Assembly: GCA_028278625.1 (NCBI GenBank)
Contig: JANQDY010000268.1
Location: forward strand, 1 to 25,810
DNA length: 25,810 nt
Source of the DNA: Thermodesulfobacteriota bacterium
Lineage (GTDB): Bacteria; Desulfobacterota; DSM-4660; Desulfatiglandales; Desulfatiglandaceae
Direction: 5' to 3'
Shown piece by piece: positions 1-7,232 of the stretch. The notes beneath the pieces were generated by a model. It did not search any database and was not told the DNA's origin. It saw only the letters and a program-made list of their open reading frames with translations. The position numbers and the translations under genes were made by a program. The first letter of the stretch is position 1, and each line of letters opens with the position of its first letter.

Positions 1-152
1 AAAAGTATTTTGAGGATGAAAAAGAGAACAAATCCGATGACGGTCCGGCTGGCAATACGGAAACTGAATCCCTGACAGCCGGTTCCGGGGATGAAAAGAT
101 GCGGGAACCCTTAGATAGGGATCTGGGAAAACAAATCGATATTCATGTTTAG
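1..152 (+). CDS. C-terminal fragment of an unidentified acidic protein
   Basis: An open frame (codons from position 3) enters from the left edge and ends at TAG 150-152, giving 49 residues. The tail is very hydrophilic and rich in Asp, Glu, Lys, Gly and Ser, with no hydrophobic stretch, so it looks like a disordered C-terminus. The stop codon runs directly into the AGGAGG ribosome site of the next gene, so the two are almost certainly co-transcribed. Its place before a DUF2802-like gene and the flgF operon suggests a flagellar-cluster protein, but nothing visible identifies the family. Confidence 0.6.
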   Translation, partial: KYFEDEKENKSDDGPAGNTETESLTAGSGDEKMREPLDRDLGKQIDIHV

Positions 153-164
153 GAGGAGTCCATC

Positions 165-671
165 GTGCCATACTTGACCACTGACCAATTGATCATGCTG
201 TCGGATGCTTTGGGTTTTTTCTTCTTGGCCATCAGTGCAATGATTCTCTTTACCATGAAGACGAAACGGTATGGTAGAAGACTGTCAGAAAAGTGGGTGC
301 AAAAATGTGGCGTGAATTTCAACAATGAGCTTTCCTTGGCCATAGGAGGGCGGAACCCATGGAGCGCTGGGGCAGCCGATGCGCGGAAAAGGTCCCGGGG
401 CAAAAGAAAAGAGGGTGGTGGAAAGCGTCTGACGGGCGCTTATGCCGCGGCAAAACGCCTCGCCGAACAGGGTTTGAATGTGGAAGGGATCAGAGAAAAA
501 GTGAATCTTCCAAAGAATGAAATAGAACTCATCGTCAAGTACAGAAGAATGAACATGAACCTTAAGAACCACGGCGGATACGATCAGCACGGCAATTACG
601 GAAGGGAACGTCTGGAAGCGCTACGCAATGCAACGGAAAAAATTGCCCGTGCCGGCATGGGAAGGTCGTGA
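165..671 (+). CDS. DUF2802-like membrane-anchored protein of the flagellar cluster
   Basis: This gene encodes 168 residues from a GTG start, fixed by AGGAGG at 151-156 with 8 bases of spacing. Residues about 8-30 form one hydrophobic, probably membrane-spanning helix followed by Lys/Arg, which suggests a short outside N-terminus and a cytoplasmic body. The middle (about 65-95) is rich in Arg, Lys and Gly. Residues about 95-130 form a helix-turn-helix-like unit (KRLAEQGLNVEGIREKVNLP followed by NEIELIVKYRR), the pattern of DUF2802 proteins, which often sit beside flagellar genes in Desulfobacterota and gamma-proteobacteria. The molecular role is unknown. The family call is by pattern recognition only. 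Confidence 0.7.
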   Translation: MPYLTTDQLIMLSDALGFFFLAISAMILFTMKTKRYGRRLSEKWVQKCGVNFNNELSLAIGGRNPWSAGAADARKRSRGKRKEGGGKRLTGAYAAAKRLAEQGLNVEGIREKVNLPKNEIELIVKYRRMNMNLKNHGGYDQHGNYGRERLEALRNATEKIARAGMGRS

Positions 672-710
672 AGCGCTTTCTCGCCATGGGAATCGGGTTT
701 ATTAAAATAT

Positions 711-728
711 GTTAAAGCTAGCTTGAAC
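711..728. promoter_or_regulatory. 18-bp dyad upstream of the flgF sigma-54 promoter
   Basis: GTTAAAGCTAGCTTGAAC is an inverted repeat whose arms pair at 8 of 9 positions around a perfect AAGCTAGCTT core. It lies 26 bp upstream of the -24 element of the flgF promoter. It could be an operator or an activator site; the protein that would bind it is not known. Confidence 0.4.
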
Positions 729-753
729 TCGTTATGTTGAATTTTAGGCCGAA

Positions 754-769
754 TGGCACATATCTTGCG
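754..769 (+). promoter_or_regulatory. Sigma-54 (-24/-12) promoter for the flgF operon
   Basis: TGGCACATATCTTGCG matches the sigma-54 consensus TGGCAC-N5-TTGC exactly, with the GG and GC dinucleotides 10 bases apart as required. Transcription should start near 780, leaving a leader of about 43 bases before flgF. The promoter implies an AAA+ enhancer-binding activator of the FlrC/FleQ/NtrC type, which is not in this window. Confidence 0.88.
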
Positions 770-822
770 TTAGAAAAGATGTATGGTTTTGAGGGGATTT
801 TTAAAGGAAGGGGAGGTGACCA

Positions 823-1566
823 ATGAATCAGGCACTGTATGCGGCGGTCTCGGGAGCATCCAACCAGCGGATGCGACTGGACGTTTTGACCAACAATCTT
901 GCCAACGTCAACACGGCCGGATTCAAGGAGGACAAGCTCTATTTTCACATTCCTGACAATGAAGAGGACCCTCGCATGTTGCACAAGATAAACGGTTTCG
1001 TGATGTCCCCTCCGGCCCAGCCCTATGAAACCAGGACCGATTTTTCCCCTTCCACATTGAAACACACCAACAATGTGCTGGATTTTGCCATAAAGGGACA
1101 GGGCTTTTTCTGTATTCAGACGCCCGAAGGAAAACAGTATACCAGAAGAGGGGATTTTTCCTTGAGCGAGACCGGGGCGCTGATCACCAAAGATGGGCAC
1201 CAGGTGCTTGGAAAAAATGGTGAAATTGTTATCCAAGGTAAGAAAATCACCGTGAGTGAGGAAGGTCAGATCACCGCGGATGGAGTACCCGTCGACACCC
1301 TTAAGGTGGTCGGTATCGATAACCCGCAAATGCTGAAAAAGATCGGCGGCACCAGGTTCGCGTTTCCGAACGATAAGGGTGGCGAAAGGGAATTGGAACA
1401 GATCCAGGTGAAGCAGGGGTTCTTGGAGAATTCAGGAGTGAACCCGGTCAAAACCATGACCCAAATGATCGATGTCCTAAGGGGGTACGAGTCGTATCAA
1501 AAAGTTGTTCACTTCTTAAATGAAATCGCCAAAAAGAACATTAATGAAGTTGGAAAACTGGCATGA
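823..1566 (+). CDS. flgF: Flagellar basal-body rod protein FlgF
   Basis: This 247-residue protein is a proximal-rod component, assembled outside the inner membrane after export by the flagellar type III apparatus, so it has no cleavable signal peptide. The N-terminal rod-family motif is clear ([20 protein letters not shown], about residues 23-42). The middle carries the FlgF/G/E motif FAIKGQGFFCIQTPEG, and the C-terminus has the coiled segment found in rod and hook proteins (MTQMIDVLRGYESYQKVVHF). Length fits FlgF. The start at ATG 823 has GGGAGGTGA just upstream. It is the first gene after the sigma-54 promoter, with flgG 37 bases downstream. FlgF rather than FlgG is chosen because the next gene is the better FlgG match. 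Confidence 0.93.
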   Translation: MNQALYAAVSGASNQRMRLDVLTNNLANVNTAGFKEDKLYFHIPDNEEDPRMLHKINGFVMSPPAQPYETRTDFSPSTLKHTNNVLDFAIKGQGFFCIQTPEGKQYTRRGDFSLSETGALITKDGHQVLGKNGEIVIQGKKITVSEEGQITADGVPVDTLKVVGIDNPQMLKKIGGTRFAFPNDKGGERELEQIQVKQGFLENSGVNPVKTMTQMIDVLRGYESYQKVVHFLNEIAKKNINEVGKLA

Positions 1567-1603
1567 AAGACGATTTTAAGAGCCAAATCGGGGGAGCTTA
1601 GAA

Positions 1604-2392
1604 ATGCAACGATCATTATGGATCGCATCCACAGGCATGCAGGCGCAGACCTTAAATATTGACGTCATTGCAAACAACCTTGCCAACGTCAACACCACCG
1701 GATTCAAGCGGAGCCGGGCCGATTTTCAGGATTTGCTGTATCATTCCATGAGAGCTGCCGGGGCGCCGTCGGCCCAAAATTCGGATGTGCCCACGGGAAT
1801 TCAGATTGGACACGGTACCCGGCCGGCCGGGACGCAAAAGATCTTCAGCCAGGGAGATTATCAGCAGACACAAAATGAGCTGGATATTGCCATTGAAGGG
1901 GACGGGTTCTTTCAGATTGTACAACCCAATGGAGACGTGGCCTACAGCCGCGCCGGTTCATTCAAAATGGACAGTGAAGGCCGCATCGTAACGTCCGACG
2001 GCTTTTTGATGGAGCCGGAGCTGGCCATCCCTTCGGACGCACTTTCAATTACCGTCGGGACCGACGGCACCGTTAGTGTCCTTCAGGCGGGGGAAAGCGA
2101 AGCCACCGAAGTGGGCGCCATTGAGCTGGTGCGGTTCATCAATCCCGCGGGGTTGGAGAGTATCGGAAGAAATCTCTATCTTCCCACAAAATCGTCGGGG
2201 GAAGAGATTACCGGCACACCCGGAGAAGACGGTTTCGGAACCATCGCCCAGGGTTATCTGGAAATGAGCAACGTCAGTGTGGTGGAAGAGATGGTCAATA
2301 TGATTACGGCACAAAGGGCCTATGAACTCAGCAGCAAGGCGGTTAAAGCCACCGATGAAATGCTTCAGATGGCCAACAATCTTCAGCGTTAG
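1604..2392 (+). CDS. flgG: Flagellar distal rod protein FlgG
   Basis: This 262-residue protein forms the distal rod, the rigid shaft that passes through the P and L rings. The family signature is well preserved: N-terminal [20 protein letters not shown] and [20 protein letters not shown], a central [17 protein letters not shown], and a C-terminal [20 protein letters not shown] followed by [19 protein letters not shown]. The 262-residue length is typical of FlgG. It is followed 10 bases later by flgA, the periplasmic chaperone for the P-ring that will surround this rod. No oddities were seen. Confidence 0.96.
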   Translation: MQRSLWIASTGMQAQTLNIDVIANNLANVNTTGFKRSRADFQDLLYHSMRAAGAPSAQNSDVPTGIQIGHGTRPAGTQKIFSQGDYQQTQNELDIAIEGDGFFQIVQPNGDVAYSRAGSFKMDSEGRIVTSDGFLMEPELAIPSDALSITVGTDGTVSVLQAGESEATEVGAIELVRFINPAGLESIGRNLYLPTKSSGEEITGTPGEDGFGTIAQGYLEMSNVSVVEEMVNMITAQRAYELSSKAVKATDEMLQMANNLQR

Positions 2393-2402
2393 GGGGTAGA
2401 TT

Positions 2403-3392
2403 TTGAAGGTTTTGAAAGCTCTTTCTTCCTTTATGGTGTTTCTCACAGCCTTTTTATTGATGCACCCCTTTTCCCCGGCATGGTCGGGGGAGGGATTTTT
2501 GATCAAGGGCTTTTCAAAGGCTGAAGTGGCAGAGGAACGTATTTATTTGGGGAAAATCAGTGCGGTCACCGGAAAGGACATCACGGGTGTCCGGAAGTTG
2601 AAAGGGGTTGTTTTGGGAAGGGCCCCGCTCCCTGGAGACATCCGTCGCATCGACGCGGGTTATATTCGACTCCGTTTGAAACAGGAAAACGTGGATCTAA
2701 AAAGGGTCACCCTACAGGTACCCGACAGTATAGAAGTGATGCGCGCATCCGTTACCATCTCCCGAGAAGAGATCAGACGGGCGGTTTTGGATTTTATTCA
2801 TGCCAATATGCCGTGGGACAGGGATCGCGTGAAGATCAGAGAAATAAAGGTCGGATCGGATGTGGTACTCCCCAAGGGGAGAGTTGCGTACCGCATTGAG
2901 CCCCTTAGAAATGTTGATTTCAGGGGAAGGGTTCCTTTCCCAATACACTTCACGGTGGATGGACTGTTTCAAAAACGGATTCTCGCCATGGCGAATATCA
3001 GTGTTTTGACGGAAGTGGTCGTTGCCAGAAAATCACTGAGGCGGCATGGTCGAATTGAGGAAGATGACATTGAACTCCGAGAAAAGGATTTGTCAAGGAC
3101 CCGTTCGAAGGTCATTACGGATCCTGATGAAGTCCTGGGAAAAAGGGCGAAACGATCCATCGCGGCCGGCACCATTCTGCGGCAGGATCTCATCGAATAT
3201 CCGCCATTGGTGAAGCGGGGTGACATTGTTTTAGTGGTTGCGGAATCAGCAGGTCTCAGGATAACGGCGCTGGGGGTTGTGGACCAGCGCGAAGGGAGAC
3301 GCGGGGAAAAGATCAGGGTTGAAAACCTGGATTCAAAAAAGAACATTTATGCCCGTGTTCTGGATTCCAAAACCGTAGAGGTCGATTTTTGA
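2403..3392 (+). CDS. flgA: Flagellar P-ring assembly chaperone FlgA
   Basis: FlgA is a periplasmic chaperone that helps FlgI assemble into the P-ring. This copy has 329 residues, longer than the roughly 220 of enteric FlgA. It begins at TTG 2403, with GGGGGT just upstream overlapping the flgG stop region; an N-terminal hydrophobic signal peptide of about 28 residues supports this start. The middle (about 30-205) is divergent. Residues about 205-329 form the SAF/FlgA C-terminal domain, with VVARKSLRRHGRIEEDDIEL, VLGKRAKRSIAAGTILRQDL and VKRGDIVLVVAESAGLRITA. It lies between flgG and flgH in one operon. The TTG start may lower translation for a protein needed in small amounts, which is inference. 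Confidence 0.92.
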   Translation: MKVLKALSSFMVFLTAFLLMHPFSPAWSGEGFLIKGFSKAEVAEERIYLGKISAVTGKDITGVRKLKGVVLGRAPLPGDIRRIDAGYIRLRLKQENVDLKRVTLQVPDSIEVMRASVTISREEIRRAVLDFIHANMPWDRDRVKIREIKVGSDVVLPKGRVAYRIEPLRNVDFRGRVPFPIHFTVDGLFQKRILAMANISVLTEVVVARKSLRRHGRIEEDDIELREKDLSRTRSKVITDPDEVLGKRAKRSIAAGTILRQDLIEYPPLVKRGDIVLVVAESAGLRITALGVVDQREGRRGEKIRVENLDSKKNIYARVLDSKTVEVDF

Positions 3393-3413
3393 GCAAAGGA
3401 GGGCTTCAAAAAG

Positions 3414-4160
3414 ATGTTTAACAATCACGGTTGGTCTATAAAAATCGGAATGTTGACCCTTCTGCTGCTATTCCTTGGGGCCACTCTTTCAGGTTGTGTT
3501 TCCACGCCAAAGGAGACGAAACAATACAGCTCATTGAACAGCCTGATGGCTTTGGGGGTGGACTATGAAAAAGCCGTCAAACCCCGAAAATACGAGGGGT
3601 CCCTTTGGGAGGAAAACGGTGCGCTCAGCAGCCTTTTCAAAGACTACAAAGCCAGCAAAGTGGGCGATGTGGTGACCGTTATTCTGGATGAATACACCAC
3701 GGCAAACAACAAAGCCGACACCAATACTTCAAGGGATTCGGCAATGAAAGCCGGCTTCACCGGTGAGTTCACCAATATCGGAAATCTTCAGCCCAGCTAT
3801 TCAGGGGCGGTAACGGGTTCTTTTCAACCCACCTTCAAGGGGAGTGGTTCCACGAACCGGGAAAGCCGATTGAAAAACCTGGACGGCGTCACCGCCCGTG
3901 TCGTAAGGGTCCTCCCCGACGGTAATCTGGTGATTGCCGGTTCCAGGGAGATTACCGTGAACAATGAAACCCAGACACTGACATTGGCCGGCCTTATCCA
4001 GCCCCGCGATATTCGATACAACATGGCGACCCAGGGGTATGAAGTCAAATCCTCCCGTATTTCAGATGCTAAATTCGTATACAGCGGCGAAGGGATTGTG
4101 GCCCAGCGCCAAGACCCGGGATGGCTGAGCAATTTTTTGAACGTGGTCTGGCCCTTTTAG
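3414..4160 (+). CDS. flgH: Flagellar L-ring lipoprotein FlgH
   Basis: This 248-residue protein forms the L-ring, the outer-membrane bushing around the rod. It has a lipoprotein signal peptide: a hydrophobic stretch at residues 11-24 leads to the lipobox LSGC with the modified Cys at position 28. The next residue is Val rather than Asp, compatible with sorting to the outer membrane. The mature region has FlgH motifs such as GSLWEENGALSSLFKDYKAS, KVGDVVTVILDEYTTANNKA and, towards the end, LAGLIQPRDIRYN. It follows flgA by 21 bases and precedes flgI by 59 bases. The L-ring confirms a Gram-negative envelope. Confidence 0.96.
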   Translation: MFNNHGWSIKIGMLTLLLLFLGATLSGCVSTPKETKQYSSLNSLMALGVDYEKAVKPRKYEGSLWEENGALSSLFKDYKASKVGDVVTVILDEYTTANNKADTNTSRDSAMKAGFTGEFTNIGNLQPSYSGAVTGSFQPTFKGSGSTNRESRLKNLDGVTARVVRVLPDGNLVIAGSREITVNNETQTLTLAGLIQPRDIRYNMATQGYEVKSSRISDAKFVYSGEGIVAQRQDPGWLSNFLNVVWPF

Positions 4161-4219
4161 CCGAGAAGCCGAATCAAGGATTTGTCTGCAACATTTAAAT
4201 TGATGACCAGGAGTGAGAA

Positions 4220-5446
4220 ATGAGAGGGTCCCTATTAATGCGTCGTACCTGCAAATTCGCTTTTACGGCTTTGCTGTTGGCCTGCTGTTTCCATTACTTC
4301 ACGGAACCGGCGTGTGCCATACGTCTAAAAGATCTCACGGACATCAAAGGGGTGCGCAAGAACCAACTGGTCGGTTATGGACTGGTGGTGGGGCTGAATG
4401 GAACCGGCGACGGAAAAGACTCGAAGTTCACCTTTCAATCCCTGGCAAGTCTGCTTGAAAGGATGGGCGTTACGGTCGACCCCAAAAAGATTCAAAAGGT
4501 ACAGAATGTAGCCGCCGTAATGGTGACGGCGGATCTGCCCGCTTTTGCAAAGGTAGGAACCCAATTGGATGTGACCGTCAGTTCCATCGGAGATGCTGAG
4601 AGTCTCACTGGCGGGATTCTCCTGGTGACGCCCTTGAGGGCTGCCAATGGAAAGGTCTACGCGGCGGCCCAGGGACCCGTGACAACCGGCGGCTTCTCCG
4701 TTTCGGGCAATGCCGCAAAGGTCACCAAGAACTTCCCCACGGTGGGACGCATTGTGTCAGGCGCCACCATCGAACGGGAAATCCCCAATGATTTCATGGG
4801 AAAAGAGACATTGGCCCTGGTTTTGCCGAATCCCGATTTTACAAATGCGACGCGGGTGGCAGCAGTGATCAACACCGCCTTCGGTGGTGGCATGGCAAAA
4901 ACCGTTGATGCGGGCACCGTCGAGGTATCGGTACCCAAGGATTACCGGGGAAACACGGTCGGTCTGGTGGCAATGATCGAACAATTGGAGATTAAACCGG
5001 ATCACTCATCCAAGGTGGTTATCAATGAACGGACGGGAACAGTGGTGATTGGCGAAAATGTCAGGCTTGCGACGGTGGCCATTGCCCACGGCAACCTCAG
5101 CATTGAAATCAAGGAAACCCAAAATGTCAGCCAACCCATGCCCTTCTCCAATAACCAGAGCATAGGGCGGGGATTCGGCGGGCGACAGGGGCCGACCGCG
5201 CCCCCTCAAGAGGTGGGAAACAACGGCACCATCGTTGCGCAGGGGGGGAATACGGTGGTCACCAATGATACCAATATCAATGTGAAAGAAGACAAGGCCA
5301 GGCTCATGTTGCTGAGATCCGGTGTTACCATTGCCCAGGTGGTGAGGGCTTTGAACGCCTTAGGCGTTACCCCCAGGGACTTAATGACCATATTTCAGGC
5401 CCTTAAAGCGGCAGGGGCATTGCAGGCGAAATTGGAGGTAATGTAG
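4220..5446 (+). CDS. flgI: Flagellar P-ring protein FlgI
   Basis: This 408-residue protein is the periplasmic subunit of the P-ring. An N-terminal signal peptide ends at about ACA-IRLKD (residues 31-34). The mature protein begins with the highly conserved IRLKDLTDIKGVRKNQLVGY and GLVVGLNGTGDGKDSKFT, and ends with the FlgI signature VVRALNALGVTPRDLMTIFQ followed by ALKAAGALQAKLEVM. ATG 4220 is preceded by AGGAGTGAG. A second in-frame ATG at 4238 would also leave a workable signal peptide, so the first six residues are uncertain. A Gly/Gln/Asn-rich stretch at about 310-350 is a normal variable loop of FlgI. The gene ends 2 bases before flgJ. Confidence 0.96.
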   Translation: MRGSLLMRRTCKFAFTALLLACCFHYFTEPACAIRLKDLTDIKGVRKNQLVGYGLVVGLNGTGDGKDSKFTFQSLASLLERMGVTVDPKKIQKVQNVAAVMVTADLPAFAKVGTQLDVTVSSIGDAESLTGGILLVTPLRAANGKVYAAAQGPVTTGGFSVSGNAAKVTKNFPTVGRIVSGATIEREIPNDFMGKETLALVLPNPDFTNATRVAAVINTAFGGGMAKTVDAGTVEVSVPKDYRGNTVGLVAMIEQLEIKPDHSSKVVINERTGTVVIGENVRLATVAIAHGNLSIEIKETQNVSQPMPFSNNQSIGRGFGGRQGPTAPPQEVGNNGTIVAQGGNTVVTNDTNINVKEDKARLMLLRSGVTIAQVVRALNALGVTPRDLMTIFQALKAAGALQAKLEVM

Positions 5447-5448
5447 CG

Positions 5449-5793
5449 GTGGATCCTTTGGGCTTTAAAACGTTGCCATTTCAATCGACGGCTCTGGAGA
5501 AAAAGATAGAGGACCTTTCCCATGGAGCGGAATCGAAAAAGCTGACAACAGATGACGCGTCCCAAGTCAAAAAAGCTTGCGCGGATATGGAGTCTCTTTT
5601 TATATATTATTTGTTAAAGGAGATGAGGGCCACCGTTCCGAAAACCGGTTACATGGACGGTGGAAAAGGAGAGGAGGTTTATACCTCCATGCTTGATTCG
5701 CAACTGGCCAAAGAAATGGCTGCTGAAAGGGGAATCGGGCTTTCGCGACTGCTCTATGAGAACCTGGCGGTCAGAAGCGAAAAAAATAAATAA
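5449..5793 (+). CDS. flgJ: Short FlgJ-type rod-binding protein (no muramidase domain)
   Basis: This 114-residue protein corresponds to the N-terminal half of enteric FlgJ, the rod cap that supports rod polymerisation. Typical features are DMESLFIYYLLKEMRATVPK and the later LDSQLAKEMAAERGIGLSRL. The C-terminal peptidoglycan hydrolase domain of the roughly 310-residue enteric protein is absent, as is common outside gamma- and beta-proteobacteria. The start is GTG 5449, 2 bases after the flgI stop; its ribosome site GGAGG (5434-5438) lies inside flgI, so translation is coupled. A separate cell-wall hydrolase would be expected elsewhere in the genome. The stop codon overlaps the upstream edge of the next promoter. 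Confidence 0.9.
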   Translation: MDPLGFKTLPFQSTALEKKIEDLSHGAESKKLTTDDASQVKKACADMESLFIYYLLKEMRATVPKTGYMDGGKGEEVYTSMLDSQLAKEMAAERGIGLSRLLYENLAVRSEKNK

Positions 5794-5798
5794 AAAGC

Positions 5799-5826
5799 TA
5801 AAGTTTTTCTACCGGGCTGCCGATAA
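5799..5826 (+). promoter_or_regulatory. Sigma-28 (FliA) promoter for flgM-flgN
   Basis: TAAAGTTT at 5799-5806 and GCCGATAA at 5819-5826 match both halves of the flagellar sigma-28 consensus (TAAAGTTT-N11-GCCGATAA), with a 12-base rather than 11-base spacer. Its -35 region and the A-rich bases before it (5792-5806) are identical over 15 bases to those of the flagellin promoter near 25051. Transcription should start near 5833, about 160 bases before flgM. Confidence 0.85.
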
Positions 5827-5991
5827 AGGATTCAAGAGTATTTTAGCTTTGTCTGGATGAAACCCGCCTTGACCCCTTTTTTAATTTGAAAGGTGCGCCA
5901 TAGGTGATCCCTTTTAAAGGTGGAATGGCGGGGAGGGGAATCGGCCGTATCCTTATTCCCCGGATGGCTCAGGCAAAAAGGAGGGTTTGAA

Positions 5992-6309
5992 ATGGAAATC
6001 ACAGGCGGCAATCCCTTTGGGAAGATTGACGGTTACGTAAGGCAAATCAATAAGGACAAGACCAAATCCGCTGCCGTTTCGGAGGATCAGAATTCCAACA
6101 GAACGTCATCTTCTGGGGACAGCGTTGCGCTTTCCTCGGAAGCCAAAATAATGCGCAAGGCCATAAAGGTCCTCGAAACCCTTCCGGATGTGCGGGAGGA
6201 AAAAGTCGCGGAAATCAGAGAACGGATCGCGAAAGGGACCTACCAGGTTGACGGCAAGGAGGTGGCCGAAAAAATGATCAAAGAATCGGTGCTCAATGAC
6301 CTTACCTGA
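5992..6309 (+). CDS. flgM: Anti-sigma-28 factor FlgM
   Basis: FlgM binds and inhibits FliA (sigma-28) until the hook-basal body is finished, and is then exported. The chosen ATG at 5992 gives 105 residues and has AAGGAGGG 7 bases upstream; the longer reading from 5920 has no good ribosome site and adds residues unlike FlgM. Residues about 20-45 are polar and probably disordered, as in all FlgM. The C-terminal half holds the sigma-28-binding pattern: VALSSEAKIM, then LPDVREEKVAEIRERIAKGT and YQVDGKEVAEKMIKESV. The sigma-28 promoter upstream gives the usual autoregulatory loop. flgN follows 57 bases later. Confidence 0.94.
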   Translation: MEITGGNPFGKIDGYVRQINKDKTKSAAVSEDQNSNRTSSSGDSVALSSEAKIMRKAIKVLETLPDVREEKVAEIRERIAKGTYQVDGKEVAEKMIKESVLNDLT

Positions 6310-6366
6310 GTTTCCGGAAAGAGGTGTTTTGGATCCGGGGTATTGAAAAGAAGAGAGCGGTGACCA

Positions 6367-6891
6367 ATGGAAAAGAACCTTTCAAACCGTAAAGAGCGAT
6401 TGTTTGTGGAACTGCATCACCTCATGGAAAGGCAGACGGAGCTCTATGGTTCCCTTAAGACGGCCCTGTCTGATGAAAAGAATCGGATTGTCAATGCGGA
6501 TCTAAAAGGACTTGCTGAAACGGGTCAACGAAAAGAAACCCTATTGCTGCGGATTCAAGGGTTGGAGAAAGATCGCATCGAACTGATGAAGGAGCTTTCA
6601 GGCATACTGAAAATTTCTTTCCAGGACCTGACAGTGGGCAAATTGATGGCTTATTCACGTGGATATTACACAAACCGTATCAAAAGATCCCGCGATACAC
6701 TCCTGAAATTGGCCGGACAAATAAAACAAATGAACCGCCTTAATAAACTCCTTGTCCGACATACCTTGGAACTGATAACCGGCTCCTATGCATTTCTGAG
6801 CCAGTTGGCGGCGCCACAGCCGGTTTACCAGAGCACAGGGGGACTGCGGCTCGGACATCAAAGTGGAAAATACATTTCGGACAGCATTTGA
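6367..6891 (+). CDS. flgN: FlgN-family flagellar export chaperone
   Basis: This 174-residue, mostly helical protein follows flgM, the usual location of flgN, whose product is the cytosolic chaperone for the hook-filament junction proteins FlgK and FlgL. The N-terminal three quarters are amphipathic helices rich in Leu, Lys and Glu (for example LFVELHHLMERQTELYGSLK and GQRKETLLLRIQGLEKDRIE). The tail (about 145-174) is Gly/Ser/Gln rich and less structured, as in many FlgN proteins. The motif NRIKRSRDTLLKLAGQIKQM fits the FlgN C-terminal helix. ATG 6367 is preceded by GAGAGCGGTGA. FlgN sequences diverge strongly, so the call rests on both composition and position. Confidence 0.82.
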   Translation: MEKNLSNRKERLFVELHHLMERQTELYGSLKTALSDEKNRIVNADLKGLAETGQRKETLLLRIQGLEKDRIELMKELSGILKISFQDLTVGKLMAYSRGYYTNRIKRSRDTLLKLAGQIKQMNRLNKLLVRHTLELITGSYAFLSQLAAPQPVYQSTGGLRLGHQSGKYISDSI

Positions 6892-6943
6892 AAAGAACGT
6901 TTTCCGGGCGAAACCCTTTGACCCCAATGAAGCGGATACCTTC

Positions 6944-6959
6944 TTGTTGGTGCCAACAA
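6944..6959. promoter_or_regulatory. 16-bp dyad upstream of the cheA sigma-54 promoter
   Basis: TTGTTGGTGCCAACAA has perfect 7-base arms around a TG centre. Its centre is about 148 bp upstream of the -24 element of the cheA promoter, within the usual range for the binding site of a sigma-54 enhancer-binding protein. That function is inference from position. Confidence 0.4.
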
Positions 6960-7098
6960 ATTGACACTCTACCCCTTTATTTCTCTGAAAATTCAGACAT
7001 AGGCATTTCCGCCATCATTAAAACCCCTTTTTCTGCGTTGGCGTCTTCATGTCACCTCAGAATAGGGCTTTTTGGCGCCTTTTTTTTGGTTTTCATGA

Positions 7099-7114
7099 TG
7101 GCATGAAACTTGCT
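7099..7114 (+). promoter_or_regulatory. Sigma-54 (-24/-12) promoter for the che operon
   Basis: TGGCATGAAACTTGCT matches the sigma-54 consensus TGGCACRNNNNTTGCW with one mismatch (C to T at the sixth base), with GG and GC spaced correctly. A start near 7125 gives a leader of about 108 bases before cheA. The promoter probably drives cheA through cheB and possibly reads into flgK and flgL, since no terminator is visible between them. Confidence 0.82.
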
Positions 7115-7232
7115 ATCCTTCTTTGCATATCAGAGTGTTTCAGCCATTCATGTAATGCTAATGGATGGAAGCGTTTGGGCGAGTTCTTGAAAACTGAACC
7201 ATCAAATACACGGAAGGCGCCGAGAGAATCTT

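Larger units (their letters stand above)
6892..7232. other. Non-coding gap between flgN and cheA
   Basis: About 340 bases without a credible gene. It holds a 16-bp dyad at 6944-6959, a T-rich stretch at 7070-7094 without a convincing stem before it, a clear sigma-54 promoter at 7099-7114 and a leader of about 108 bases before cheA. Short frames here lack ribosome sites and do not resemble proteins. I see no tRNA or recognisable riboswitch. Confidence 0.6.

Noticed and set aside
5920..5991. Longer FlgM start at 5920
   Set aside because: No ribosome site, and the added residues do not resemble FlgM; ATG 5992 has AAGGAGGG at ideal spacing.
6961..6990. TTGACA upstream of cheA as a housekeeping promoter
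   Set aside because: No -10 element at 16-18 bases, and a much better sigma-54 site lies downstream.
7070..7094. T-rich stretch before the cheA promoter as an intrinsic terminator
   Set aside because: GGCGCC precedes the T-run, but no upstream partner sequence gives a stable stem.
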